DNA from: Apium graveolens
Taxonomy: Eukaryota > Streptophyta > Magnoliopsida > Apiales > Apiaceae
Length of the DNA stretch: 64,000 bases
Assembly: GCF_009905375.1 (NCBI RefSeq)
Contig: NC_133656.1
Span: 240,282,415 to 240,346,414 of the forward strand
Direction of reading: 5' to 3'
Shown here: positions 34,038 to 46,617 of the stretch, piece by piece
How the letters are laid out: every line of letters starts with the position of its first letter
Position numbering within the stretch: position 1 is the stretch's first letter
Position numbers and translations under genes: made by a program
Notes under the pieces: generated by a model
What the model saw: only the letters and a program-made list of their open reading frames with translations
Database searches by the model: none
Told to the model about the DNA's origin: nothing

Positions 34038-37000
34038 CTACTGCTCTTTCCATATGCGGCCGGTGACCCTTAACTTGAGTTCTTCCCTGTCCCCGCCAGA
34101 AAAGAAGAGTGCTAAATTTCTGGGAATGATGAGACCATCTAGGCTGTCACGAACTTTCCGGTGACTGTCACGGATACTCCTCGGAACCCCTTGCCATGTT
34201 AACTTACGCCCGTACCCACCAACTTCCAAAGAATAGCTAAACTTTTTAGCCTCACTATCTTCGCCCATGAATCTCAAGAAAGAAATGTAAACAGGTGCCA
34301 TACCTAGCTGGAATGCCTCAAAATGCAAGCAAAACTGTCTTCCATAGCAATTGAAGACCTATATTAAATAATAAAAAGTTTAGGCCAGGTATAAGAGTCT
34401 CCTGATCAATATAGACTTTCAACAACTTATTATTGTTAAAGCAATTAAAAGCTAAAGATTGCACTCAAAGATTGTGTAATTTACACACCCGACAGACTAG
34501 CACATACATTCATAGATAACAAGGTAATTTATGATATCTACAAGCTAGTTAATTCTGACCTAATAAATCATGCCCAAAATCCCCAAAACGAGGCTTAGAT
34601 ATGCATTTTCAATCTCAACTAATTTGATGAACTGAGTTTTTTTAGCTCGGATGGGACTAGCTTGACAAGTAGGACTATCAATACCAGACAATAAATTATT
34701 GCGCTATTCGAGTTCAACTACTATAGGAAAACAAATTCTTGATCTTATTCAAACATAATGCGTTCACTGTACTTCTGTTCAGAAACTACTCAATATTTTT
34801 AAAGTCCAAATGCATTGTACAATAAGATTTAATCATAGACAAACCAGTAACTTGTAGACCTGGCAACGTTTCGTGTCGTGTACAAACGTTCCATGTACTT
34901 TCGTGTTTTCGTGTACCAAACTTTAAACCCGAACCCGGGCCGGATTTGCATTCGTGTACCAATTTGGTGACACTAACCCGGAACTAATATATTCGTGTTT
35001 ACCCGCTTTAGTACACTAAAGTACACGAATTATATACGAAAAATATTAATTGTTAAAAATGCAATAGATAATTGAATGGTAAAGTACTCACGTAGTCAAG
35101 GAACAATAAAATATATTTTAGTATTTATAATTATATATATGTTATTTAGAATAGGTAAAATTCACGTTTGGTATTTAGTATATATATGTATAATATATAT
35201 TTTTAAAAATTTAATTATTTATTTATTCCGTGTACTTTTGCTCCGTGTCGTGTACCTATATTTTTCGTATATAATTCGTGTACTTTCGAACCCAAACACT
35301 AATTATTCGTGTCGTTTCGTACCGTATTCACGTGTCGTATACCAGGTCTAGTGACTTGTAGTCTTGTAGTTCCACTGGCACCCGGGCGTACTAGAGGTTC
35401 AGGGTCAAGCTCAGTGGAGGCATTGTGTGCATGAGTATTTGTATTTATGTAATTGACCAATTTTAACTTTTTTACAAAAATAACATGAGGACATGGAATT
35501 ACATACACTAGATGCCTTCAATAAAAATCAATGTATAATAAATTGACTATGATATAATACATAGACTACAAAATGAGCAGAAAACTAAAGAGTAAAGACT
35601 TCCAAATTTCTCATTAGTAGATTCTCAACTGAGTCAACTTTCCTAACTATTAACTTATTGTATACTTCAAGCAAATAATCTGTAATTTAACGGTAGACAG
35701 CTTAATCTAACAAAACAAAATTAATTAATAAACACAAATTAATACCGATATCGTAATCGAGATTTCCATGTAAATAAAACTTACAGTTAGCATCCAGGTT
35801 GCATTTTCAACTTCATGAGGATTTGCTTTGACATAGCGATGATTGAATGTACATCCATCATGCATGTCAACATTGTGATCATCTTTGAGATGGGTAACAA
35901 GGGTTGGAATGTCACTGGAGATGGAGCATTCAGATCCAGCATAAGGACAACTGTAAGGACGAAATCGACAGTGTTGTTCATGCTTGAGTTTGCTGTAGTA
36001 TGGAAAAATATCATCACAACCAAGACTTCGGTATCTGCAGGGGAGTTCCAATGATTCAGCTACTTTCTCCAAAGCCAAACACCTAATATTTCCAAGCTCA
36101 AGGCGACATGTTGGGCAACAGTTGTGCACTCTTATTTTGCAGTCCGAGCATAGTGTGTGGCCATTTGGGCACTAACAAATTAATGAAAACAAGGGATGTT
36201 AAGTTCAAAAGTGTGAATTAAATACAATTATTAATGTGTTGGATAAACAGAGTGCATCATCTCCACTTTCAAAAAAACGAAGAGGATAAACAGAGTGCAT
36301 TATCTCCAATTTAAAAAAAAAGGAAAAGGAGAACAGAGAGCAAGACGCAGATATAATTTTAATTTGACACATATATCCATGTGAGAAGACAGAAGATTAC
36401 TACACATACATTAATCCTCATATACGGGCCCTAGGTTCCAACACAACATAAAGGTCCTTAACGTAGTTGAAAGTTTGACATATAACCCGATAGTGGTGGT
36501 TAGGCTTGAAATTCTAACGAGAATGGCTATACAACAAAATTACTTCATGCTTAAGATGTGCCTTTCATTTGCAGCGGAAAAGAATTATACCTTAGTTAAT
36601 ATAAGTAATATAACTAACCTAAATTATAATTTCAACAAGTGAGTGGCAAGAAGAGATTGGGCATATGAGAAAACAAAAAAGGAAAAGGAGCATCTGTAAT
36701 TATCTCTGAACAATGATCCTTAAACAAAAGTCATTACTTGGTCAATTGTTAAGATCACATCTAATTATATATGCTGTTTAATCTAACTATATATGAGGTG
36801 TGATACCCTTTCGATGGACTCTTAGACCCTCAACATAGAGCCTGACAAAGAGAAATTGGACTCTTGTTTAGGGCAGGGAGAGTATACCACTGCAAATTTT
36901 TCCCAACTCCTAGCGTAACAAGACACACGCATATATCCGTACACATAAATGCATAATTAATAAGGTTATGCTTGCATAAAACATTCTAATATAATGAGTC

Positions 37001-38318
37001 TAAGCAGATATGCTAATATAATGCAAGTTATATTTCAAGACTAACATATATCGATGTATTGACTAAAATTACGATTATATATCAATGTACCATCACAAAA
37101 ATTACGATTTTGAGATGAGTGGCCAACAATAACCAGCTGGATACGTATTTTGAACAAGTGTATCAATGTTATATTGTTATGCATATATAGCTGGTGCATC
37201 CTTGCTCAATATTTGTAAGTTTTATTGAAGTTTCACAGAAAGTTTGGGTAACAAGAAACAATTTAAACTGAATACAGCATTTCTTGTAGGGGTACCCCAA
37301 TATTATCTTTTTGAGATACGCATTTACAAAAGGCGTATCCTAAACAAATGGGATATCCAATTTGTAAATGTGTATCCCGATTGTTAAAATTGGCACCGCC
37401 TTAAAAATTTGTTATTATTGTCAATTTTAGCTAAACAATGGTTACATTTTTAATGTATTTCTAAACATGAACGAGTATTCCTCCCCAAAGTATGTTTACA
37501 GCTCATAATTAAAGTTCTCAATAATTATTTCATTAGGCATCATGATGTTATGTATATTGGTCAGCGGAACATTATCATTGCATCAGCTATTCGGCCTAAA
37601 GAATCAAAAGTCGCAAGTTCTTCAAAAAGTACCAGCTCTTGCTCTGTTGGAGCTTCTACTGGTCCAGCTCTTTTATAGCACCAAAATTTAGCACAGCCAA
37701 AACCAGTAAATTGAAATCTAGCGTATTCCACTTTAGACTAGATATAACTTAATATCTCCCTATATATTATTATAAAATTATATGCCTTTTTTAGAACAGA
37801 TAAGAAAACCATATCCCGTGCTGCACAAATCAAAAACTAGTAAAAGCAAAACTATACACAAAACTGCTGCAGTGTACTGTTATTACATAATTAGATCCAC
37901 ATTCAAAGTGAGCATAACGTGTTCAAAAGTTAAAGCAAATTTCATCTCGAAATACAGTCTCAGAGAAAAAAGTAAAATAATAGCACGCCACATAAAGGTA
38001 CACAAAAATGATGCAGGAAAATAAATGTTTATATATGCAACAGTTACATCGCAGCGGGAATTTTAGGTTTCAACCCCTACATGTGAGCATAAAAGTGTCA
38101 CAGACCTGATATATTGGAGGATACATTAAACTCGTACAGACAGCACATTCAAGCAGCTCGTGCACGCCATTTGTTGAAGGCATTCCATGCTTATCACCTG
38201 ATCCAATCCCGGTCTTGACAGGAGTATTACTTTTCTCCGCCTTTGCCGTTACAACATCGTACTTCACATACTTGTTGTGGGAGTCAACAACTTCTTTGCA
38301 AACACCTCCTGGAGCCAT
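34038..38318 (-). CDS. SINAT-type RING E3 ubiquitin ligase (Seven-in-absentia homologue)
   Basis: Plant SIAH homologue that ubiquitinates targets such as transcription factors and autophagy proteins. Exons: 38318-38106, 36171-35785, 34358-34038; phases join to 306 residues, typical of SINAT2/3. The RING spans exons 1 and 2: C58, C61, C72, H76, C79, C82, C90, C93 (ECAVC...CPNGHTLCSDC...CCPTC). The SINA zinc fingers follow (CRYRSLGCDDIFPYYSKLKHEQHC and CPYAGSECSISSD...HLKDDH), then the TRAF-like substrate-binding domain (NATWML, FEAFQLGMAPVYISFLRFMG, GRKLTWQGVPRSIRDSH, ending GRIWKEQ). The short third exon and three-exon structure fit the family. A leader intron is likely, with an acceptor near 38416. 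Intron 2 carries a hAT-like MITE. Confidence 0.95.
34855..35350. mobile_element. hAT-like MITE in SINAT intron 2
   Basis: Ends TAGACCTGGCAACG (34855) and CGTATACCAGGTCTA (35350) share an inverted TAGACCTGG core. Flanks are GTAACTTG (34847-34854) and GTGACTTG (35351-35358), an 8-bp target duplication with one mismatch. The interior has subterminal repeats of TTTCGTGT/TACTTTCGTG in both orientations. It is 496 bp long and non-coding. Confidence 0.85.
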
Positions 38319-39640
38319 TAATACTTATTTGGAAATATTGCTGCTCTAACGGCTGCTATTTAATTACACCTACGGGCTTAAATACTGTGTGACTTCTTTT
38401 GGCTCTCTACGGTCTGCAACCAAATTTTTGAACCAGATTCCGTAAGTTATCACTAAAGAGACATAACTACCACATTTGCTTATCGTACTTGTCAGCTATC
38501 ACGTACATTTATAATGACAAACATAAAAGAAGATAAAATTAAGGGGAAACGGCTAATATCAATAAAAGCTAAAATCCTATTCCTTTCTTAGCTTTATTAT
38601 CAAGATCAGCTCTACAAAACCCTTGTTTCTCCTTCTATGAGAGTATGACCACATTAGGTGAACTAAATAAACCTCTAGACCGCAAGGATTCAAGTACAAT
38701 ATATATTCCAGGACCAACAACAATAAAAAACACAACTAAAGAAAATTTCCAATTCTAGTATATGTATCAATCTTCTACATATCGCAAATCATGATGTAAC
38801 AAACCAAAAACCAAAATGCTTTGCTCAATGCTCACGTCTAAATTTATCTTTGTTTCTTTTTACAAACATCACTTCCATTTTAATTCCCCATCCTCCGACA
38901 ATGACATATACTATAAATGCACATCTCAATTAACTCGTAAATAAAAAGCAAAACTTTCCTAATATCAAGCCAACATATCAAGAACTAACATATGACCCTG
39001 TGAAAACAAATCAACCCGTATCCGCAATCTAACCACCAGATATTCACAGGTAAACAACGATGAAGTAACTAAAACGAAATCGAAAACCACAAGTAACCAA
39101 TCAATGCAAAAAAACCCGAAAAATTCAAACTTTAAACATGCTGCATTCCACAAACCATAAAAAGACCCCTAAATCAAAAACCCCAACTTGCAAAACTACC
39201 AAACATAGCAAAATGGCAATAATTACAACCCAACCTTTCACTTCAACAAACACAAAAATCAAGTAATTACCAAACAATATGTCAACATATAAAAGATCCC
39301 CTTTTCACAAGAATCAAAACCAATAAAGAACATAACTTTATACCAAGATTCCCAGAAAAATAATTATCCTGATAATCAAAACAGTCAAAAACAAAAAAAC
39401 AAACAAGGGTAAAATTGAGAAATACCAATTTGAAAAATTCAACAGCAATGTGTAGAAAAAAACATATATTTTCTGGGACCAAAAGATGAAGGAAAAAACA
39501 GAGAGAAAAAAGGGGAAAAGAACAAAAGAATTGTGTGACGAGAGGTCCGGCAAAGAAGCGTATTACCCGGAAAAATGTAAAACAAGACAAACACAATAAT
39601 AATAATAAAAATAATAATAATAATTAGAAGAGTTACATTA
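38319..39640 (-). other. SINAT leader, probable leader intron and promoter
   Basis: The minus strand before the ATG contains a good acceptor (GGTTGCAG, about 38416) and a possible donor near 39424 (AATTG then GTATTTC), so a roughly 1-kb leader intron is plausible. An ATA-type microsatellite lies at 39597-39623. Open frames here have no recognisable domain. Confidence 0.4.
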
Positions 39641-39656
39641 CATATATGGGTGAGAT

Positions 39657-39834
39657 CATGTTTTTAAAAATCGGTAATCGGCACTAATCGGTTTGGGTAT
39701 CGATTAGGGATTAATCGGTAAATTGGGAATTAATCGAAATAAAAATAGGATATATTTATAAATATTAATCGGATTTCAAAAACTATATCGACCAAATATT
39801 TTTTAAGGATTAATCGGGGATTTTTAAAACAGTG
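39657..39834. mobile_element. Short hAT-like MITE, ATTAATCGG family, copy 1
   Basis: Ends CATGTTTTTAAAAATC and GATTTTTAAAACAGTG are inverted copies of each other. Inside, ATTAATCGG recurs. The flanks GGTGAGAT and GGCAAGAT agree at six of eight positions, consistent with an aged 8-bp duplication. Confidence 0.7.
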
Positions 39835-40799
39835 GGCAAGATAGACGGGCATGCACCAAGTTTTGTTTTTATTTTGCTCTCTTCTCTCTCGCCCGTTAGT
39901 TTGTCATTGATTGAACATAGGATCCGGGTCTCCGGCTTATATGTTTTAAATAATGGTTCCGGTACCCGTTTGGATTAATTTACATATGGTTCGAATTACG
40001 TATTTGAATTAAACTCGAACCAAAATTAAATTTGAAAAATTTAAGATGTCGATTTTAGTTTTCATTTTTAAATATTTGAATTTGAATGGATAAAATAATA
40101 ATGTGTTCAGTTCGGTTTTTATAAAATTTGTATCATCCCGTGAATGTGCAAATTAATATGTTCGATGGTCCGTCCTATAATTTAGCAATGATTTATTATT
40201 TAATAAATATAAATGTAATCGACTTTTTATAATGTAAATTGTTTAAAAATTTTAAAAATGATATACGATAGAGTAGTACTTAATAAATTTTGATCAAATA
40301 ATATGCTAATTGGAAAATACGGTATATATAATATATTTTGAAAATTAAATGTGTTTTTAACTAACGTTTTTTCTATTTATTGGTGCACAAGTGCACATAA
40401 TTGGTGCAAAAATTTATAATTTTAAATCAGTATGGTTGATGGAGTTTGTGTGAATGCAGGAGATCCATCACTATTACAAAAATAAAATAATTAAGATATA
40501 CTAAAATTATAAATTTCCGTGTCTATCACGTGCATAGACACATAATAGAAATTTATTTTAACTAATCATGTGTTAGATGTGGGATTTTGCCGTTTTGGAT
40601 AGGTTTTGTCTGGTGTGTGCCCATGGCCTCGTGCTAAGCACTAAAACTTATAAAATTTGAAGTGTTTTGATTCGTGTATTTTTTGCAAATGCAAGGAATC
40701 CACCATTATTAAGAAGTGTTGGTCAATCAAAACAAATTAAAATTATAGAAGTCTATGCTTAGTGTCTGCCAAACCGAAAAACCGTTTAACTAATTATAT
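39835..40799. other. Intergenic, AT-rich; no gene seen
   Basis: No coding signal or recognisable element was found in this stretch. Two related phrases around CACAAGTGCAC and a CATGTGTTAGATG segment suggest old repeats only. Confidence 0.4.
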
Positions 40800-40807
40800 G
40801 TTCCGGG

Positions 40808-41052
40808 CACTGTTCTAAAAATCCCCGATTAATCCTTAAAAAAATTTTGGCCGATCTATTTTTTGAAATCCGATTAATATTTATAAATTATTTTTGAATT
40901 ATATATTTCATAATAAATAAGATAAATATATTAAATATTATTAAAATATTTAAATATATCTGATTTTTGTTCCAATTAATTCCCAATTTGCCGATTAATC
41001 CATAATCGATACCTAAACCGGTTAATACCTATTACCGATTTTTACAAACATG
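40808..41052. mobile_element. Short hAT-like MITE, ATTAATCGG family, copy 2
   Basis: Begins CACTGTTCTAAAAATCC and ends GATTTTTACAAACATG, the reverse orientation of copy 1. It is flanked by a perfect 8-bp duplication GTTCCGGG (40800-40807 and 41053-41060). Non-coding, 245 bp. Confidence 0.82.
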
Positions 41053-41373
41053 GTTCCGGGTAATTGAAACTTGTACGCTAATTGGATAGGTTTTTAAATA
41101 CTAGACCTGCTGTCTGTCCGGCTCCCATGTTTCAAGGCATGTACATGGAGCCATGTCTGATTTGAAAGTTTAAATTAGCCTAACGTTAACTTGAGCCTGA
41201 TGAATAAGAATAGAGAGTTTGAAATAGTAGGAATTTAAAATCTATCAAATAAGCGACTATAAAATTAAATAAATGAAAAAGGTGCTGTGACCCAGCAGAA
41301 CTGTACTACCACACATGGATTTCATATTTTGAGTACGGACAGGAAGAGAAGAGGAAGAAATGTATAAAAAACA

Positions 41374-41593
41374 TTGTTCTAGTGAACGGAAATCGTCATT
41401 ATTTGATAAAATAATCGAATTATCGGTTATTAATCAGATTGATCAATCGGAGTATTAATCAGATGTATTTATTAATATATAAAAATAATTAATTTTTTAA
41501 ACTAAATATATAAATTTAAGAAAAAATCGGTGGAACATATTGGAATGATTAATCGGGTGATTAATTGGTAAAATCGGTGATTTTTAGAACAGA
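41374..41593. mobile_element. Short hAT-like MITE, ATTAATCGG family, copy 3
   Basis: TTGTTCTAG at the left and GATTTTTAGAACAG at the right are degenerate inverted ends around repeated TTAATCGG/TTAATCAG motifs. A target duplication is not clear. Confidence 0.55.
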
Positions 41594-42003
41594 AATAAAA
41601 GGTCAAGATGTGTTGTTCTTTGATGATGCTACGATTAATCGACTACGGATGATGTGACGATGTTGCAATCTCGTATCTAATTTCGAACAATCTATTGTAT
41701 ACCCTCATATGTAATACTTAAACATATTTTTGTAAATAAGTTTAAAAATATGAATATTTATGATAAATATTCTAAATTAAAATGATACAAATTTGTTTTC
41801 CCAAATTGAAGAGTCAAAGTCAATGGACAGTTTCCAGAAATCTCCAATTGAATTTTGTGGCAGACGGCTGGACTCTCTGGTTTCTCCAATGCATGCACTT
41901 ATCTCATTCTTTCATTATTTATTCATTATTATTTTATTCCACCACAACTCTTTAACTGTAGCATAGTGTCTAAATTAAGAAAAATTTATTGGAGGTCCAG
42001 ATG

Positions 42004-42534
42004 TAGGGCTGTTAAAAAAATTTGAAAAATCCGATATTTATCCAAAAAATTTGTATCTGTATCCGATAAAAAGCGGATATTATCCGTATCCGAGAAAAAG
42101 CGGATATTATCCGTATCCGAATTTGGCATATTCGAATCCGAAACTAAATACATATATGATAATTAAATTATATAAATATATAATTGTATATAATTTAAAA
42201 TTTATTTTTTTAGTTCAAAGTGTGTGTAAATGTATTAAATAATACGTTTATACAAATTTTATATAATTGTACACATACTTTATACATATATAAATATATT
42301 ATTTGTATTTAATCGTAGAAAATGTTGTATAATCATCGTCAAAACGGTAGGGGCAACAAAAAAATTCAAAAAATTCGTTATTCGTCCGAAATATCCGCAT
42401 CCGTATTCTAAAAAAGCGGATATTATCCTTATCCAAAATAAAATAGATATTATCCGTATTCGAATCCGATGATTGCGGATATGGATACGGATATAGGCAT
42501 ATCCGTATCCGAATTATCCGTTTTACAGCCCTAC
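42004..42534. mobile_element. hAT-like MITE with TATCCG subterminal repeats
   Basis: TAGGGCTGTTAAAAAA at 42004 faces TTTTACAGCCCTA at 42534. Both ends carry repeated ATTATCCGTATCCGA blocks in opposite orientation. The flanks do not give a convincing target duplication. The terminal TAGGGCTGT resembles the hAT element in the F-box/LRR intron. Confidence 0.7.
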
Positions 42535-42960
42535 TAATATCAGACTTTTGCAATAGATAAAAGTGAATCATATGGGATGTTCAGCTACAAAAGACACAAG
42601 GCCCACAACATATCAATCTTTTATGGTCACCTAATATACTCTTGATTTTAAGTTGTACGGTGGTCCAAAACAAACGATTGTATAACGTAAAATACTGTTA
42701 AATCTCTATATATGCCCTTGAACTTTTTCGTTTTACATGTATTATGAAATTTTTTCAAGATATGGTATCTTACAACAATCGTCGAACTTCTTTTAAGATA
42801 TAATAAAATTCATTAACAATATCTATTTGCAAATAATTGCTATTGATGGAACTGACATGTTGTGATATTAAGATTTGTTGATTGGTTTTTTGATAAAGAA
42901 ATATAAGAAGAATTAAAAAAATCAGAAGGGTTTTCTGGTGAACTCGAATAATGGTTATAG

Positions 42961-43184
42961 TTTGTGTTCAAAAAATTACCGATTTTGCTGATTAATCACT
43001 CGATTAATCGTTTTGATATGCTCTGTTGATTCGATTTTATAATCCAATTAATCACTGCACTATTTTCATAAATTAATTAAACACATATGCTCCGATTAAT
43101 TAGTCCAATTAATCACCGAATATCCGATTAATTACTGAATTGTTACTATACCGAATAATGCCGATTTCCGTTTTTTAGAACAAC
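42961..43184. mobile_element. Short hAT-like MITE, ATTAATCGG family, copy 4
   Basis: Ends TTTGTGTTCAAAAAATTACC and TTTTTTAGAACAAC are roughly inverted, with several GATTAATCA motifs between. A perfect 8-bp duplication GGTTATAG flanks it (42953-42960 and 43185-43192). It lies directly downstream of the first UFD1 gene. Confidence 0.78.
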
Positions 43185-43275
43185 GGTTATAGTACTTGAT
43201 AAAAAATCAATGCATTGAAATAGAAAAATATAAAAGCAAACAAAAAAGATAAATCTGATGCAGTTTGCAGTTTGA

Positions 43276-44208
43276 TCAGCTGGATAGTAAGGTGTACTTC
43301 TTCCCAGTAAATGGCTGAAACTTCTTCTCTTCAATAATGTCTTTTGTTCTCTCTTTGACATCTTCAGTTTCCTCAGTTTTTGCTTTCTTCTTAGCTGCAG
43401 AGCAGTCGCCATTCAAGCCACAAACCACAACTCTAGCATGTTTTCTCGAATCAACAACCAGCTTCTTGTCATCCTCAGCAGCAATGCCAGCAGGTGCTGG
43501 TACTTGCCCATCCAATCGCCTAGAAACACCGGTAAAAGGCCTAAACACTGCATCCTTCTCCAAGCCTGTAGCGTCTTTAAGTTCTTGATCAGCTTGTTCA
43601 GCCTTAGGCTTGATTATCTCAGGCTCTTTGTAATCCAGTGGCCTCTCAAACTCCAATTCACAATCAGTCTCGAACAAAGACACAGCATTCTTAGGCCTCG
43701 TTTCAACAATATCGATAAAATAACTCTGGTTTTCATGATTCACCGTGATAGTATCTCCAATAGTCACACATGCAAAATCCTTCAAAATCTTCTCCATGAC
43801 CTCTTTCGGATCAGAAAGATTCATTATAAATTTAGTACTATGAGGCTGAATCTTCAACGATTTCCCTTTCGAGAGCCCTATATACTCCAAATCCACAACC
43901 TGGCCTTGTTCCAACAACAAGCTATCCATCATCCAGTTAGGAAGGTACACATAACCCTCATCTGCACTAAACTCCAGAACTCCGCAATGCGAAGATTTAT
44001 CGAGAAAAGTATTCATGATCTTGAAAGTCATAGGGTACTTGACACTCTCTACAGACATGAGTCTATCAAGAGCAGAAGCAGGCATTATGATTTTGTTACC
44101 ATCTTCACAATGAGACTTGTTTATGTGTGAGAATGGATAGCAATGATAACTGAAGCTTGGTTTCGGTGAAGTTGCATGTTGAGCTCGAGATCTTGATTTT
44201 CCAGCCAT
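43276..44208 (-). CDS. UFD1-like protein (CDC48 cofactor), intronless copy A
   Basis: UFD1 pairs with NPL4 to recruit ubiquitinated proteins to the CDC48/p97 segregase. A single uninterrupted frame of 310 codons plus stop starts at ATG 44208. The double-psi/UFD1 fold runs from about residue 20 to 190: CYPFSHINKSH, NKIIMPASALDRL, HCGVLEFSADEGYVYLPNWMM, KIQPHSTKF, ETDCELEFERPLDYKEPE. Two SHP-type CDC48-binding boxes follow: FRPFTGVSRRLDG and, at the C-terminus, FQPFTGKKYTL. Known plant UFD1 genes usually have several introns; their absence here suggests a retrocopy. The frame is intact, so it may be expressed. A second intronless copy lies 2.4 kb upstream on the same strand. Confidence 0.93.
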   Translation of the reverse strand: MAGKSRSRAQHATSPKPSFSYHCYPFSHINKSHCEDGNKIIMPASALDRLMSVESVKYPMTFKIMNTFLDKSSHCGVLEFSADEGYVYLPNWMMDSLLLEQGQVVDLEYIGLSKGKSLKIQPHSTKFIMNLSDPKEVMEKILKDFACVTIGDTITVNHENQSYFIDIVETRPKNAVSLFETDCELEFERPLDYKEPEIIKPKAEQADQELKDATGLEKDAVFRPFTGVSRRLDGQVPAPAGIAAEDDKKLVVDSRKHARVVVCGLNGDCSAAKKKAKTEETEDVKERTKDIIEEKKFQPFTGKKYTLLSS

Positions 44209-46617
44209 CGAAAACAAATACAGAAGATTTAGTTCGTTGTTTTAGGGTTTGATTATGTGTGATAAATCTGAGAATATATAACATGGTTTTAAGGATTACC
44301 TATTTCGATTATGATAATGACTCAGGTAATCAGAAAATAAAAACTAATTGGATTTTATGTAGGGTATTATTATTACCGTGTTAGAATAGAAAAAGGTTTA
44401 ACCTAAAAAGGAGGGCTGATAAATTTGAGATTGAATTTGAATAATAATTCTGTTTTTTTATAAAAAAAAAATAAAACAAATATACCTTTCATGGATAAAT
44501 TTTCAATTCCATTTATTTTAACAAAAAATAGTGTAGTAAAATTTATTTTTACATGTTTGTTATTTATTATTTTCTCTTATTTATATCTTTTTAAATTATA
44601 TTGTATAAAATATATTTTTAAACATGTCATGTAATATATAATAAATATTCAAGTTTTTTTTATAAAATTGTTTATTATTAATGGTAGTTATATGTATATA
44701 TATAATCTCTTCTATATATAATAGGAAAACAATGCTATAATTTCATGAGATTAAAAAGTCTCATTGAAAACACTAAATTACCCCTATTTTTAATATTTAT
44801 ATAAAAAATGTGGTTTTTGGAAATCGAAATCAAGCTATTTCATTTAACTATACAACCTCTTACCGCTATATCATATTGTCACATATGTTTTTTATCATAC
44901 AGATAATATATAAGTGTACTAAATGAATATTTTATTTAACTTTAAAAATACTTACTTGAATTCCGCAAAAAAAAGGATAGTTAGTTGAATATTTGTATAG
45001 TTAATTTTAAAGAATTGAATTCGAGATATAAAATTAGGCATAGTACATAAATGGATTGTTATCTTATTTATTAATCATTTTTTAGTTTGAAAATATATCT
45101 CATATATTTTTAACATATATTTTATTATAAAAAGTAATTAAAATTTACATATATAATTTTTAAAAAAATATTGAAAATAGAATCGCTTATATATAAATAA
45201 TCTATATTGGTATTACATATTTAGATAAGTTTGAATTATAATGAGTCAATGCATTTTAGAATTTGGCCCATTATTCAAAAAATACTCGAAATTTTAGAAT
45301 TTCATTAAAATCAACTTTAATATTAACAATAATGTAAATTTTACATTATTATATATCATGATTGCAAGTCATTCTGACTAAAGTTATGCATTTTTTATCT
45401 TTTTAAATTGAGTAAGTTGATTACTTCCTCCGTCACTTTCAATTGTTTGCATTTTTTTAGATAGTGTCCGACACGCATTTTAAGGTGCGTATAAAGTATA
45501 GTTCTGTAATTTTTTTTTTACAATTTTGTTTTTCCTGAATAGAAATTAAAATATTCAACTTTTATTGAGAAAAAGAAAATTATAAAAATAAGTTACATAA
45601 CTACATTTTTTTATACACCTTAAAATGTGTGCCGGACATTTCTTTAGAAATGTAAACAATTGGAAAGAAATGTAAACAATTGGAAGAGACTGAGGGAGTA
45701 TAAGTTAGTAGTGAACTCAATAATAATATAGAGCAGTACATATACTTTATTTAAATAAAATTCTAGATTTTGGTTAACTCTGTATTCGGCATATATGTTA
45801 ATTTTTAGCTTTTTTATTTGTAAACATACTAACGACATTGTACAGATTAAGTTTAATCGTTTCGTTTTAAACGTACACTTACTACCATGTTTATATTCAT
45901 TCATTGAATATAAAATAACGGGTAAGAAAAATATAATATAATAATAGTTGAGGTGATATTAATTCCTAAAAGTGAGGAAACATTCAAAGCTCCTAACGTT
46001 ATAGAGCGGGACATGAAGTTTGTTGAAGAAATTTTATCTCAATTTCTTCAAAATTTATAGAGGGGGACATGAAGTTTGTTGGAGAAATTTTATCTCAATT
46101 TCTTCAAAATTTGACTCAAGAGCCTATATAAGAATATTGTTGGAGTTCCTCTAAAAACATTAAAATTGCATGATACATAAAAAAACTCTAGAAAATGACC
46201 CGTGGCTCGCACGAGTTATTATGCTGGTTTTATTTAATTTTAGAATGTGACTTTGATATATTTTTGTGTTTTTTATAATTTTGAAATTAACAAAGTTTGT
46301 AATTTTTATTTTTTTCTTAGTATCATTGTTATACTATCTACAATAATTTTTCCGTTATTTTAGTGAAATTATTTTTTAAACTTATTTATAATTATATTTT
46401 TGCAAAATATTAACTTCAATAAATCTAAATATCTACTTTTTGTATAAATCTAACTTATTTATAATTATATTTTTGCAAAATATGCAACGATATATGCAAC
46501 CCGCGTCCGTATTTTTATAAATATATTTTTGGTAAATTCCCTATAAAATAAGGAACAACAATTCAAGCAATAAAACATTAATAAAAATTATGCAGGAATG
46601 TACACAAAAACCCATTA
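44209..46617. other. AT-rich spacer between the two UFD1-like genes
   Basis: Besides a Stowaway MITE (listed separately), it holds an approximately 57-bp tandem duplication (GACATGAAGTTTGTTG near 46010 and 46066) and, near 46188-46225, CTCTAGAAAATGACCCGTGG with CTCGCACGAG, which resembles a Helitron-type 5' end. A poly-A rich tract lies at 44460-44475. No other gene is seen. Confidence 0.4.
45424..45698. mobile_element. Stowaway-like MITE
   Basis: Starts CTTCCTCCGTCACTTTCAAT and ends ATTGGAAGAGACTGAGGGAG, inverted copies, with TA on both sides (45422-45423 and 45699-45700). The CTCCCTCCGT-type terminus and TA duplication are those of Stowaway (Tc1/mariner) MITEs. Confidence 0.8.

Noticed and set aside
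43337..44130. Plus-strand open frames of 83 and 230 codons
   Set aside because: Both are antisense to the intact UFD1-like gene, whose protein domains are clear.
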